A stretch of 6,941 nt of DNA from an uncultured Actinoplanes sp. Its GTDB lineage: Bacteria; Actinomycetota; Actinomycetes; Mycobacteriales; Micromonosporaceae. A model generated the notes under the pieces. That model was not told the origin of the DNA and made no database searches. It saw only the letters and a list, made by a program, of their open reading frames with translations. The stretch is from assembly GCA_934667465.1 (NCBI GenBank), contig CAKUMG010000294.1:1-6941 (forward strand). The letters run 5' to 3'. A program made the translations under genes and the position numbers. This document shows positions 1 through 6,869 of this stretch, piece after piece (position 1 is the first letter of the stretch; the number at the start of each line of letters is the position of its first letter).

Positions 1-1242
1 GACGTCCATGACCGTGACGCCGGAGCCGCGGGCGATGCGGGCGCGGCGGGAGCCGTTGATGATTTTCGGGGTGGTGCGCTCGGCCGGGGTCATGGAGCGG
101 ATGATCGCGGTGACCCGGTCGAAGTGGCTGTCGTCGAGCTCGGCCAGCTGGTCCTTCATCTGGCCCATGCCCGGCATCATGCCGAGGATGTTGGCGATCG
201 GGCCCATCCGGCGGACCGCGATGAGCTGGTCGAGGAAGTCCTCCAGGGTGAACTGCTCGCCACCGAGCAGCTTGGAGGTCATCTTCTCCTTCTGATCCTC
301 GTCGAAGGCCTGCTCGGCCTGCTCGATGAGGGTCAGCACGTCGCCCATGCCGAGGATCCGGCTGGCCATCCGGTCGGGGTGGAAGACGTCGAAGTCCTCC
401 AGCTTCTCGCCGGTGGACGCGAAGAGGATGGGCTCGCCGGTGACGTGACGGACGGAGAGGGCCGCACCACCGCGGGCATCGCCGTCGAGCTTCGACAGGA
501 CCACGCCGGTGATGCCGACGCCGTCGCGGAAGGCCTCGGCGGTGCTGACGGCGTCCTGGCCGACCATGGCGTCGATGACGAAGATGGTCTCGTCGGGGTC
601 GACCGCGTCGCGGATGTCGCGGGCCTGCTGCATCATGTCGGCGTCGATGCCGAGGCGGCCGGCGGTGTCGACGATCACGATGTCCTTGGCGGTGCGCTTC
701 GCGTGCTCGATCGAGTCGCGGGCCACCTGGACGGGGTCGCCGACGCCGTTGCCGGGCGCGGGCGCGTAGACGTCGACGCCGGCCCGGCCCGCGAGGACCT
801 GGAGCTGGTTGACGGCGTTGGGGCGCTGGAGGTCGGCGGCGACGAGCAGGACCTGGTGGCCCTGGCCCTTGAGCCAGCGGGAGAGCTTGCCGGCGAGCGT
901 GGTCTTACCGGAGCCCTGCAGGCCGGCCAGCATGATCACCGTGGGCGGCTGCTTGGCGAACTGCAGCCGCCGGCCCTCGCCGCCGAGGATGCCGATGAGC
1001 TCCTCGTGGACGATCTTGATGATCTGCTGCGCCGGGTTCAGGGCCTGCGAGACCTCGGCGCCGCGGGCGCGCTCCTTCAGGCTCGCGATGAACGCCTTGA
1101 CCACCGGAAGCGCGACGTCCGCCTCGAGCAGTGCGAGACGGATCTCGCGCGCGGTGGCGTCGATGTCGGCGTCGGTGAGCCGCCCCTTGCCCCGGAGCTT
1201 GGTGAAGATCCCGGAGAGGCGGTCGCTCAAGGTGTCAAACAC
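1..1242 (-). CDS. ffh: Signal recognition particle GTPase Ffh (SRP54), C-terminus cut by window edge
   Basis: This is the protein subunit of the bacterial signal recognition particle. It binds 4.5S RNA and signal sequences of nascent membrane proteins and docks with FtsY in a GTP-dependent way at the cytoplasmic membrane. The reverse strand reads open for 414 codons without a stop. An N-terminal helical domain (about 1-95) precedes the GTPase domain, with P-loop GLQGSGKT at 107-114, DTAGR at 192-196 and SKLDGDARGG from 250 (Ser replaces the more common Thr of TKxD). A methionine-rich M domain follows (MGPIANILGMMPGM from 346), with the RNA-binding stretch SRRARIARGSG at 398-408. The GTG start at 1242 gives the canonical MFDTLSDRF beginning, with a purine-rich GGGAAGAAG just upstream. 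The rest of the M domain lies beyond base 1, so the gene is partial by position, not broken. Identification is very secure. Confidence 0.97.
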   Translation of the reverse strand, partial: MFDTLSDRLSGIFTKLRGKGRLTDADIDATAREIRLALLEADVALPVVKAFIASLKERARGAEVSQALNPAQQIIKIVHEELIGILGGEGRRLQFAKQPPTVIMLAGLQGSGKTTLAGKLSRWLKGQGHQVLLVAADLQRPNAVNQLQVLAGRAGVDVYAPAPGNGVGDPVQVARDSIEHAKRTAKDIVIVDTAGRLGIDADMMQQARDIRDAVDPDETIFVIDAMVGQDAVSTAEAFRDGVGITGVVLSKLDGDARGGAALSVRHVTGEPILFASTGEKLEDFDVFHPDRMASRILGMGDVLTLIEQAEQAFDEDQKEKMTSKLLGGEQFTLEDFLDQLIAVRRMGPIANILGMMPGMGQMKDQLAELDDSHFDRVTAIIRSMTPAERTTPKIINGSRRARIARGSGVTVMDV

Positions 1243-1256
1243 GGCACTTCTTCCCG

Positions 1257-1285
1257 TAGTCAGCGAGGGTGGGAGATGCCGTCAA
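1257..1285 (-). promoter_or_regulatory. Possible sigma-70-type promoter for ffh
   Basis: On the minus strand a TTGACG hexamer (1285-1280) matches a -35 element. Seventeen bases later comes TGACTA (1262-1257), a poor match to an actinobacterial -10 element (TAnnnT). It lies in the 65-bp gap between the small membrane gene and ffh, about 15 bases before the ffh GTG, so the transcript would have a very short leader. The -35 match is good and the -10 match is weak. The two genes could equally share a transcript started upstream. Confidence 0.3.
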
Positions 1286-1307
1286 GCCTAGCTTCTCGCC
1301 GGAAGGC

Positions 1308-1547
1308 TCACCGGTTGCGCATCCGGTAGGTCTTCGCGGCCGCCTCGATCCGCCGCTGCGTGCGCGTCCCGGGGGCCAGCCCCTTCTTCGCCTTGCCGTA
1401 GACGTAGATGCCGCCGCCGACCACGGCCGCGCCCACGATCAGGTACGCGATGCCGCCGATCAGCCACTGCAGGACCGCGGCTGCCGCCCAGCCCACCAGG
1501 ATCAGCCCGGCCGCGAACGCGATCAGGTACGCGATTCCCTTACCCAT
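1308..1547 (-). CDS. Small two-helix membrane protein with duplicated helix motif, function unknown
   Basis: This 79-residue protein is not one I recognise by family. It has two hydrophobic segments, about residues 4-28 and 30-51, both rich in Gly and Ala. A basic C-terminal tail (KAKKGLAPGTRTQRRIEAA and onward, ending RMRNR) probably faces the cytoplasm. The two helices share the motif GIAYLI followed by two residues and AA (4-13 and 32-41), suggesting internal duplication. I chose the ATG at 1547 because AGGGGG (1559-1554) lies six bases before it. An ATG two codons upstream (1553) abuts that purine run with no spacing and is less likely. The open frame extends upstream to 1808, but that part encodes low-complexity Arg/Ala-rich sequence and has no better ribosome site. 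It is co-directional with ffh, 65 bp before it, and divergent from the glycan genes. A membrane-associated role is all that can be inferred. Confidence 0.72.
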   Translation of the reverse strand: MGKGIAYLIAFAAGLILVGWAAAAVLQWLIGGIAYLIVGAAVVGGGIYVYGKAKKGLAPGTRTQRRIEAAAKTYRMRNR

Positions 1548-1553
1548 GATCAT

Positions 1554-1559
1554 CCCCCT
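1554..1559 (-). promoter_or_regulatory. Ribosome binding site that sets the small membrane gene start
   Basis: AGGGGG on the minus strand sits six bases before the ATG at 1547 and directly against the ATG at 1553. Normal Shine-Dalgarno spacing favours the inner ATG. Confidence 0.5.
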
Positions 1560-1617
1560 GGATGAGACGAGACACCGGCTTCCACCATGCGCTTCGCGCG
1601 CAACCCCGCGCATCAGG

Positions 1618-1636
1618 GCCGCCCCGTAGGGGTGGC
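1618..1636 (+). other. Short GC-rich hairpin in divergent region
   Basis: GCCGCCCC (1618-1625) pairs with GGGGTGGC (1629-1636) across a GTA loop, giving eight pairs including one G-U on the plus-strand RNA. On the minus-strand RNA that pair becomes an A-C mismatch. No T-run follows, so it is not a standard terminator. It could be incidental in GC-rich DNA or part of the leader of the minus-strand gene. Confidence 0.3.
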
Positions 1637-1649
1637 GGAACGCGAAAAC

Positions 1650-1659
1650 GCTACGTAGC
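1650..1659. promoter_or_regulatory. Perfect 10-bp palindrome GCTACGTAGC, possible operator
   Basis: GCTACGTAGC is fully self-complementary and lies in the relatively AT-richer part of the divergent region, about 100 bases from the membrane gene start and about 120 from the chosen Stealth start. That location suits a dimeric regulator controlling one or both genes. No second copy was noticed nearby, and a 10-bp palindrome can occur by chance. Confidence 0.25.
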
Positions 1660-1763
1660 CGCCCGGAAAGGCATATACCGCATGTAACCGCAACCATCCG
1701 GGATGAGGGGCGTTGAGGCTCTGGAACCGGGCGGCCGGCCGATCGGCCCCGATGACATCCGGC

Positions 1764-1770
1764 GGAAGGA
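1764..1770 (+). promoter_or_regulatory. Ribosome binding site supporting GTG 1778 for the Stealth gene
   Basis: GGAAGGA ends seven bases before the GTG at 1778, a near-ideal Shine-Dalgarno arrangement. The in-frame ATG at 1703 is preceded only by CATCCGGG, which pairs poorly with the 16S tail. This site is the main reason for choosing 1778. Confidence 0.55.
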
Positions 1771-1777
1771 CGAGCTC

Positions 1778-3532
1778 GTGCCCCTGCGGCGGATTCTGCG
1801 ACTCGCACCCTGGAATCTGCGTTCGCGCGTCCTCAAGAGCGTCCAGCGGCGGGTCCTGCCCCGCGTGCCGGAACAGCGCCGGCTGGCGGTGGCCCGGCAG
1901 CTCGTGCCGCTGTCGCACCCACCCCAGCTGCCGCTGCTGCGCTCGAAGCCCGGCGCACCGACGATGCGGGTGCGTACCGCCCGGGGCTGGGTCACGGCCC
2001 GCCGGGACCCGCACGCCAGCCCCGCAAGCGTACGGCGGCAGAACCTCGACCGCGTCGTGGCGGCACTCGACGCGGCGGGCATCGACTGGTTCCGGGTTCC
2101 CGCCCGCGCGCTGCGGACCACCGTCGTCGCCGTACGCGTCGCGGACCGCCCCGCAGTGGTCGAGCTGCTGCTGAAGGGCGACGGGCTCGTCGACGTCGTG
2201 AAGCCGCGCCGCGCCGCGAAGCTCCGCAACGCGCTCGTGCTCCGGGCCTGCTGGCCGGTCACCGACCCGCACGGCAGCCTGCTGCTGGGCCGCGACGTGG
2301 GCTGCGAGATCGAGTTCTGGGCCGAGGCGGACGGGATGCTGACCGGCCCGCGGCTCAACCCGGCCGCCGAGGTGGTCCCGGTGGACGAGCCGGTGGTCGC
2401 GGCGCCCGAGCCCACGTTCGGCGCGTTCGCCGCCCCCGGGGACCGCACCGCGTACCGGACCCGGCAGATCCTCACCCAGCCGGCGCCCGACCGGATCATG
2501 TTCCCGATCGACGTGGTCTACACCTGGGTCGACGGCTCGGACCCGGTGTGGCGGGCGGCCAAGGCCCGCGCGCTCGGCGAGAACGTCTGGCTCGACGCGG
2601 GCAGCCACCTGTCCAGCAACGAGTCCCGATACGCGTCCCGCGAGGAGCTGCGCTACTCGCTGCGCTCGCTGCACTGCTTCGCGCCGTGGGTGAACCACAT
2701 CTGGCTGGTGACCGCAGGCCAGGTGCCGGACTGGCTGGACACGTCGCAGCCGGGCCTGACCGTGGTCAGCCACGAGGAGATCTTCGGCGACACCGGGCGG
2801 CTGCCCACCTTCAACTCGCAGGCGATCGAGTCGCGGTTGCACCGCATCCCGGGGCTCAGCGAGCACTTCCTCTACTTCAACGACGACGTGTTCCTGGGCC
2901 GGCCGGTCTCGCCCGACCTGTTCTTCACCCCGGGCGGGCTGACCCGCTTCTTCCCGTCGCGGGCGCAGGTCGACTCGGCGCCGCGGCGGCCCGACGAGGC
3001 GCCGGTGGACTCGGCCGGCAAGAACAACCGGGAGCTGATCCGGGCGGCGTTCGGCCGGGTGCTGACCCGCAAGATGATGCACACCCCGCACCCGTCGCGG
3101 ATCGGGCTGATCACCGAGATCGAGGAGCGCTTCGCCGAGCACGTACGGGCGACCTCCGAGCACCAGTTCCGCCACCACGACGACATCGCGCTGCTCTCGT
3201 CGCTGCAGCAGTACTACGCGTACCTGACCGGGCGCGCCGTGCCCGGGACCATCGAGTACACGTACGCGGACCTGGCGAACCCGACGACGCCGCTGCGGCT
3301 GGCCCGCCTGCTGCGCCACCGCGACCTGGACACGTTCTGCCTCAACGACACGGACTCCGACGAGGCGGTGGCGGCCGAGCAGGGTGCCCTGCTGAGCGAG
3401 TTCCTGCCGGCGTACCTGCCGTTCGTGTCCCCGTACGAGAAGACCGGTACCGCCGCGGCCGTCCTGGAACAGATCGACCGCGGCCCCGCCCTCACGGTTC
3501 CGGCCCAGGCCACCAACGCTCCCGTCGCCTGA
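1778..3532 (+). CDS. Stealth-family sugar-phosphate transferase (surface glycan phosphotransferase)
   Basis: Stealth proteins transfer hexose-1-phosphate or HexNAc-1-phosphate from a nucleotide sugar to a sugar hydroxyl, making phosphodiester-linked glycans. The family includes bacterial capsule polymerases and the animal GlcNAc-1-phosphotransferase GNPTAB. With the GTG start the protein has 584 residues, and all four conserved regions appear in order. CR1 is [15 protein letters not shown] (244-258). CR2 runs about 284-390, with [35 protein letters not shown] and [12 protein letters not shown]3 runs about 433-485, with [12 protein letters not shown] and [14 protein letters not shown]4 starts at about 520, with CLNDTDSD and [10 protein letters not shown] region of about 240 residues precedes CR1: a basic, Arg/Leu-rich start, then an alpha/beta-looking segment (88-182). 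No signal peptide is evident, so it probably acts on the cytoplasmic face. An in-frame ATG at 1703 would add 25 residues but lacks a good ribosome site. It is the first gene of the operon. Donor and acceptor sugars cannot be read from sequence. Confidence 0.93.
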   Translation: MPLRRILRLAPWNLRSRVLKSVQRRVLPRVPEQRRLAVARQLVPLSHPPQLPLLRSKPGAPTMRVRTARGWVTARRDPHASPASVRRQNLDRVVAALDAAGIDWFRVPARALRTTVVAVRVADRPAVVELLLKGDGLVDVVKPRRAAKLRNALVLRACWPVTDPHGSLLLGRDVGCEIEFWAEADGMLTGPRLNPAAEVVPVDEPVVAAPEPTFGAFAAPGDRTAYRTRQILTQPAPDRIMFPIDVVYTWVDGSDPVWRAAKARALGENVWLDAGSHLSSNESRYASREELRYSLRSLHCFAPWVNHIWLVTAGQVPDWLDTSQPGLTVVSHEEIFGDTGRLPTFNSQAIESRLHRIPGLSEHFLYFNDDVFLGRPVSPDLFFTPGGLTRFFPSRAQVDSAPRRPDEAPVDSAGKNNRELIRAAFGRVLTRKMMHTPHPSRIGLITEIEERFAEHVRATSEHQFRHHDDIALLSSLQQYYAYLTGRAVPGTIEYTYADLANPTTPLRLARLLRHRDLDTFCLNDTDSDEAVAAEQGALLSEFLPAYLPFVSPYEKTGTAAAVLEQIDRGPALTVPAQATNAPVA

Positions 3533-3543
3533 CGGGAGAAGGA

Positions 3544-3550
3544 GAAGGAG
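3544..3550 (+). promoter_or_regulatory. Strong, iterated ribosome binding site for the dehydrogenase
   Basis: GAAGGAG ends nine bases before the GTG at 3560. The purine run from 3535 repeats the unit GGAGAA, offering overlapping Shine-Dalgarno registers, so this gene may be translated more strongly than its neighbours. The 27-bp gap after the Stealth stop is filled almost entirely by this site. Confidence 0.65.
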
Positions 3551-3559
3551 ACCATTCCC

Positions 3560-4807
3560 GTGACCTACGACGCCGTCATCCTCGGCCTCGGGTACGTCGG
3601 GCTGCCGCTGGCGCAGCAGGCCGCCCGGGCCGGCCTGTCCGTGCTCGGGTTCGACGTCAACCCGCAGGTGGTCGCCGCGCTCAACGCCGGTCGCTCGCAT
3701 GTGGACGACCTGTCCGACGCCGACGTGGCGCGGATGCTGGACGCGGGCTTCCGGGCCACGACCGACGAGTCGCTGATCGCCGGCGCCCGTACGGCCGTCA
3801 TCTGCGTGCCGACACCGCTGGCCGAGGGCGACGGGCCGGACCTGCGCGCGGTCACCGGCGCCACCGAGGCGATCGGGCGCAACCTGCGGCCCGGCATGCT
3901 GGTGGTGCTGGAGTCGACGACCTACCCGGGCACCACCGACGACGTGGTCCGGCCGCTGCTGGAGAAGCTGTCCGGGCTGACCGCCGGCACGGACTTCCAC
4001 CTGGCGTTCTCGCCGGAGCGCATCGACCCGGGCAACGAGCGGTTCGGCGCGCACAACACCCCGAAGGTGGTCGGCGGCACCACGCCGGCGTGCACCGACG
4101 CGGTGGCGGCGTTCTACGGGCGGTTCATCGAGACGGTCGTGCGCACCCGCGGCACCCGTGAGGCGGAGACCGCGAAGCTGCTCGAGAACACGTACCGGCA
4201 CGTGAACATCGCGCTGGTCAACGAGATGGCCCGGTTCTGCCACGAGCTCGGCATCGACCTGTGGGACGTGATCCACGCGGCGTCCACCAAGCCGTTCGGG
4301 TTCCAGGCGTTCTATCCGGGCCCCGGCGTCGGCGGGCACTGCATCCCGATCGACCCGAACTACCTGAGCCACAACGTGCGCAGCAAGCTCGGTTACCCGT
4401 TCCGGTTCGTGGAGCTGGCGCAGGAGATCAACGCCACCATGCCCGCGTACGTGGCCCGGCGCGCGCAGAACCTGCTCAACGCGGACGGCGTGGCGGTGCA
4501 CGGCGCGAAGATCCTGCTGCTCGGCGTCACGTACAAGCCGAACATCGCCGACCAGCGCGAGTCGCCCGCGACGCCGCTGGCCCGCCACCTCGCCTCGCTC
4601 GGCGCGGTCCTGACCTTCCACGACCCGCACGTGACCGATTGGAGCGTCCCGCGGACATACGATTTGGAGGGCTCAGCGGCGGCGGCCGATCTGGTGATCC
4701 TCGTCCAGCATCATCGCGAGTACGACGCCGACCACCTGGCCGGCATCGCGAAGCGCTTCTTCGACACCCGGGGCGTCACCAGCACCCGGGAGGCCCACCG
4801 CCTGTGA
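3560..4807 (+). CDS. Nucleotide-sugar 6-dehydrogenase, UDP-N-acetylhexosamine type
   Basis: This enzyme oxidises C6 of a nucleotide sugar to the uronic acid in two NAD-dependent steps through a cysteine thiohemiacetal. The 415 residues match the family's usual length. The N-terminal Rossmann fold has GLGYVG (9-14) and CVPTP (82-86). SPERIDPGN (151-159) and PKVVGG (168-173) follow. The central helix carries AKLLENTYRHVNIALVNEMA (205-224, with Lys206 and Asn210). The catalytic loop FYPGPGVGGHCIPIDP (251-266) holds Cys261. The C-terminal UDP-binding domain has LGVTYKPNIADQRESP (321-336). GGHCIPIDP is typical of UDP-GlcNAc and UDP-ManNAc dehydrogenases (WbpA/WecC group), whereas UDP-glucose dehydrogenases usually read GGSCFPKD. 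STKPFGFQAFYPGPG (242-256) recalls WbpA most. GTG 3560 is chosen for the strong ribosome site and the immediate MTYDAVILGLGYVG start. The product probably feeds an acidic sugar into the glycan made with the neighbouring Stealth enzyme. The family is certain; the exact substrate is inferred. Confidence 0.94.
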   Translation: MTYDAVILGLGYVGLPLAQQAARAGLSVLGFDVNPQVVAALNAGRSHVDDLSDADVARMLDAGFRATTDESLIAGARTAVICVPTPLAEGDGPDLRAVTGATEAIGRNLRPGMLVVLESTTYPGTTDDVVRPLLEKLSGLTAGTDFHLAFSPERIDPGNERFGAHNTPKVVGGTTPACTDAVAAFYGRFIETVVRTRGTREAETAKLLENTYRHVNIALVNEMARFCHELGIDLWDVIHAASTKPFGFQAFYPGPGVGGHCIPIDPNYLSHNVRSKLGYPFRFVELAQEINATMPAYVARRAQNLLNADGVAVHGAKILLLGVTYKPNIADQRESPATPLARHLASLGAVLTFHDPHVTDWSVPRTYDLEGSAAAADLVILVQHHREYDADHLAGIAKRFFDTRGVTSTREAHRL

Positions 4808-6858
4808 CCGAGACAGTTCTCACCGCCACGCCGGCGCCGCGCAAGCCGCGGCACGCCGACACCGGGGTCCCGGGCAGCGCCGGGACGCCGCGGCACCGGC
4901 GCGACATCGAGGGGCTCCGCGCGGTCGCGGTGCTGCTCGTCGTCGCGTACCACTGCGGTCTTCCGGTCGTGACCGGCGGCTATGTCGGCGTGGACGTGTT
5001 CTTCGTCATCTCCGGCTTCCTCATCACGGGCCTGTTGCTGCGCGAGATGCGCGGCACCGGGACTGTCTCGCTGCCGCGGTTCTATGCCCGGCGGGCCATG
5101 CGGCTGCTGCCCGCCTCGGCGCTGGTGGTCGTGGCGACCGTCGGCGCCGCCGCGCTGTGGCTGCCGCCGCTGCGGCTGACCGGCATCCTGTCGGACGCCC
5201 TGCACACGTCGGTCTACGCGATGAACTACCGGCTCGCGGCGATCGGCACGGACTATCTGCAGGCGGACGCGGAACCGTCGCCGTTGCAGCACTTCTGGTC
5301 GCTGGCGGTCGAGGAGCAGTACTACCTCGTCTGGCCGCTGCTGATCCTGGTGTTCCGCAAGCGCGAGGGGCTGGTGCTGTCGCTGCTCACCGCGGGGTCG
5401 TTCGGGCTGGCGGTGTGGCAGACGCAGGCCAGCGCGGGCTGGGCCTACTTCGGGGCGCACACCCGGGCTTGGGAGCTCGGCGTGGGTGCGTTGCTGGCAC
5501 TGACCGCCGTACGCCTGCCGCGCTGGTGTGTCCCCGCCGGGCTCGCCGCCATCGGACTCGCGGCGGTCCTCTACCCCGCCGCGACGCCGTTCCCGGGCTA
5601 CGCCGCCCTGCTGCCCGTGCTCGGCACCGCCGCCGTGATCGCGGGCGGGACCGGGCGCCCGGCGACGCTGCTCGGGCTCGCGCCGCTCCAAGCGATCGGG
5701 CGGCTGTCGTACTCCTGGTACCTGTGGCACTGGCCGGTCCTGATGATCGCGCCGTACGCCGTGGGCCGCCCGCTGGCGGTGTGGGAGAACGTGCTCGCCG
5801 CGCTGGGGGCGCTGGCGCTGGCCGCGCTCACGTACGCGCTGGTGGAGAACCCGGCCCGGAACCTCGCCGCCCTGCGCGGCCGCCCGTGGCGCGGGCTGGG
5901 TGCCGGGCTCGCGGTCTCGGCCGTGTCCGCGGGGACGTGCGTCGCGCTGGTCCTGGGCGTGCAGCACTTCGGCGGCGTGCCTGATTACCGGGCCACGGCG
6001 CTGAGCCCGGACGCGATCGACGCCCGTACGCTCAGCAATCTGATCGCCGCCAGTGTGAACGAGCCGTCGGTGCCGTCGAACCTGACGCCGGCCCTCGACA
6101 AGGTGGCCAAGGACCGGGCGCGCTTCTACCGGGAGCAGTGCGCGGGCGACTTCGGCGACGCGGAGGTCAAGAAGCCCTGCGAGTACGGCGACGTCACCTC
6201 GCCGACGACCGTCGTGCTCTTCGGCGACTCGCACGCCGGCCACTGGTTCCCGGCGCTGGAGGCGGTGGCGCTCGAGAAGCGCTGGAAGCTGGTCGTGGTC
6301 AGCAAGAGCGCGTGCTCGGTGGCCGACACGCTCATCTACCTCCCGCAGCTCAAGCGGGAGTTCACGGAATGCGTGCAGTGGCGCCGCGACGCGCTGGCGC
6401 ACATCCGGTCGCTCAGGCCCGCGAAGGTCATCGCGGCGTCCACATATCCGAGCAACGAGCTGCTCGGCGTCACCGGCTCGCAGGAGGACGCCTGGGCCGC
6501 CGGCTGGCGCAGGTCGTTGCGGGCGATCGCCGCGCCCGGCACGCAGCTGTACTTCGTCAACGACACCCCGTGGCAGCGGGGCTCGACGCCGGAATGCCTG
6601 TCGGCGCACCCGGAGCACCCCGCCGCGTGCGGGCGGGACCGGGGCAGTGCGATCGCGAAGCCGGACCGGCGGAAGCTCGTCGCGGACGCGGCCCGGGCGG
6701 AGGGTGCCACGGTCATCGACCCGACGCCGTGGTTCTGCACGCGGACGGTCTGCCCCTCGGTGGTGGGCAACGTGCTCGTCTACCGCGACCAGCACCACGT
6801 CACGACGACGTACAGCCGGCTCCTCGCTCCGCTGATAGCCGAGCAACTCACCAGGTGA
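4804..6858 (+). CDS. Membrane O-acyltransferase (acyltransferase-3) fused to SGNH domain, OafA-like
   Basis: Proteins of this type O-acylate cell-surface glycans: the membrane domain passes an acyl group across the membrane and the SGNH domain delivers it to sugar hydroxyls outside. The protein has 684 residues. A short Pro/Arg-rich cytoplasmic lead (1-32) precedes RDIEGLRAVAVLLVVAYH (33-50), the start of the acyltransferase-3 domain with its conserved Arg and His. GGYVGVDVFFVISGFLIT (58-75), FYARRAMRLLPA (93-104) and FWSLAVEEQYYLVWP (164-178) follow, in about ten to eleven membrane helices up to residue 386. A linker leads to the SGNH domain, with LFGDSHAGHW (472-481, nucleophile Ser476) and YRDQHHVT (660-667, Asp662 and His665). 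Eight cysteines after 440 suggest disulfides and an outside location. The GTG at 4804 overlaps the dehydrogenase stop as GTGA, implying translational coupling; GGAGG lies ten bases upstream. The open frame continues upstream but only as a shadow of the dehydrogenase gene. The acyl group and the acceptor are unknown. Confidence 0.93.
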   Translation: MTETVLTATPAPRKPRHADTGVPGSAGTPRHRRDIEGLRAVAVLLVVAYHCGLPVVTGGYVGVDVFFVISGFLITGLLLREMRGTGTVSLPRFYARRAMRLLPASALVVVATVGAAALWLPPLRLTGILSDALHTSVYAMNYRLAAIGTDYLQADAEPSPLQHFWSLAVEEQYYLVWPLLILVFRKREGLVLSLLTAGSFGLAVWQTQASAGWAYFGAHTRAWELGVGALLALTAVRLPRWCVPAGLAAIGLAAVLYPAATPFPGYAALLPVLGTAAVIAGGTGRPATLLGLAPLQAIGRLSYSWYLWHWPVLMIAPYAVGRPLAVWENVLAALGALALAALTYALVENPARNLAALRGRPWRGLGAGLAVSAVSAGTCVALVLGVQHFGGVPDYRATALSPDAIDARTLSNLIAASVNEPSVPSNLTPALDKVAKDRARFYREQCAGDFGDAEVKKPCEYGDVTSPTTVVLFGDSHAGHWFPALEAVALEKRWKLVVVSKSACSVADTLIYLPQLKREFTECVQWRRDALAHIRSLRPAKVIAASTYPSNELLGVTGSQEDAWAAGWRRSLRAIAAPGTQLYFVNDTPWQRGSTPECLSAHPEHPAACGRDRGSAIAKPDRRKLVADAARAEGATVIDPTPWFCTRTVCPSVVGNVLVYRDQHHVTTTYSRLLAPLIAEQLTR

Positions 6859-6869
6859 ACCCCTGGAAG

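Larger units (their letters stand above)
1548..1777. promoter_or_regulatory. Divergent intergenic region between membrane gene and glycan operon
   Basis: This stretch of roughly 230 bases separates two divergent genes and should carry promoters in both directions. It is locally less GC-rich than the genes around 1640-1700, as expected of a promoter region. It contains a perfect palindrome at 1650-1659 and a short hairpin at 1618-1636. I could not find a convincing pair of -35 and -10 hexamers on either strand. The part from 1703 is open in frame with the Stealth gene and would be coding if the upstream ATG at 1703 is used. Confidence 0.5.

Noticed and set aside
1284..1294. AAGCCTAGCTT inverted repeat in the gap before ffh
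   Set aside because: Only four pairs with a three-base loop and no T-run. Too short to call a terminator or operator.
124..1329. 401-codon plus-strand open frame opposite ffh
   Set aside because: The translation is Leu/Gly/Asp/Val-biased with no recognisable motif, while the opposite strand encodes an unmistakable Ffh.
1587..1613. ATGCGC and GCGCAT inverted repeat in the divergent region
   Set aside because: Six pairs with a 15-base loop in GC-alternating sequence, expected by chance.
1548..1808. N-terminal extension of the small membrane protein up to base 1808
   Set aside because: The extra residues are low complexity, overlap the divergent gene's start region and lack a better ribosome site than the one before 1547.
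2548..4161. 537-codon plus-strand open frame in another register across the Stealth/dehydrogenase junction
   Set aside because: Ala/Arg/Gly/Pro-rich frame-shifted reading of two real genes, crossing their stop and start.
1613..4630. Very long open frame (about 1005 codons) on the minus strand opposite the Stealth and dehydrogenase genes
   Set aside because: Its translation is Arg/Val/Gly/Asp-rich low-complexity sequence without domains. It is the usual antisense shadow of high-GC genes, and the plus-strand frame encodes two clear protein families.
4261..4803. Upstream in-frame extension of the acyltransferase
   Set aside because: It lies entirely inside the dehydrogenase gene in another frame and reads as Arg/Pro-rich noise. 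The real protein begins at GTG 4804, shortly before the family motif.
4711..6846. 711-codon minus-strand open frame opposite the acyltransferase
   Set aside because: Arg/Gln/Val-rich shadow without domains. The plus strand has acyltransferase-3 and SGNH motifs in order.
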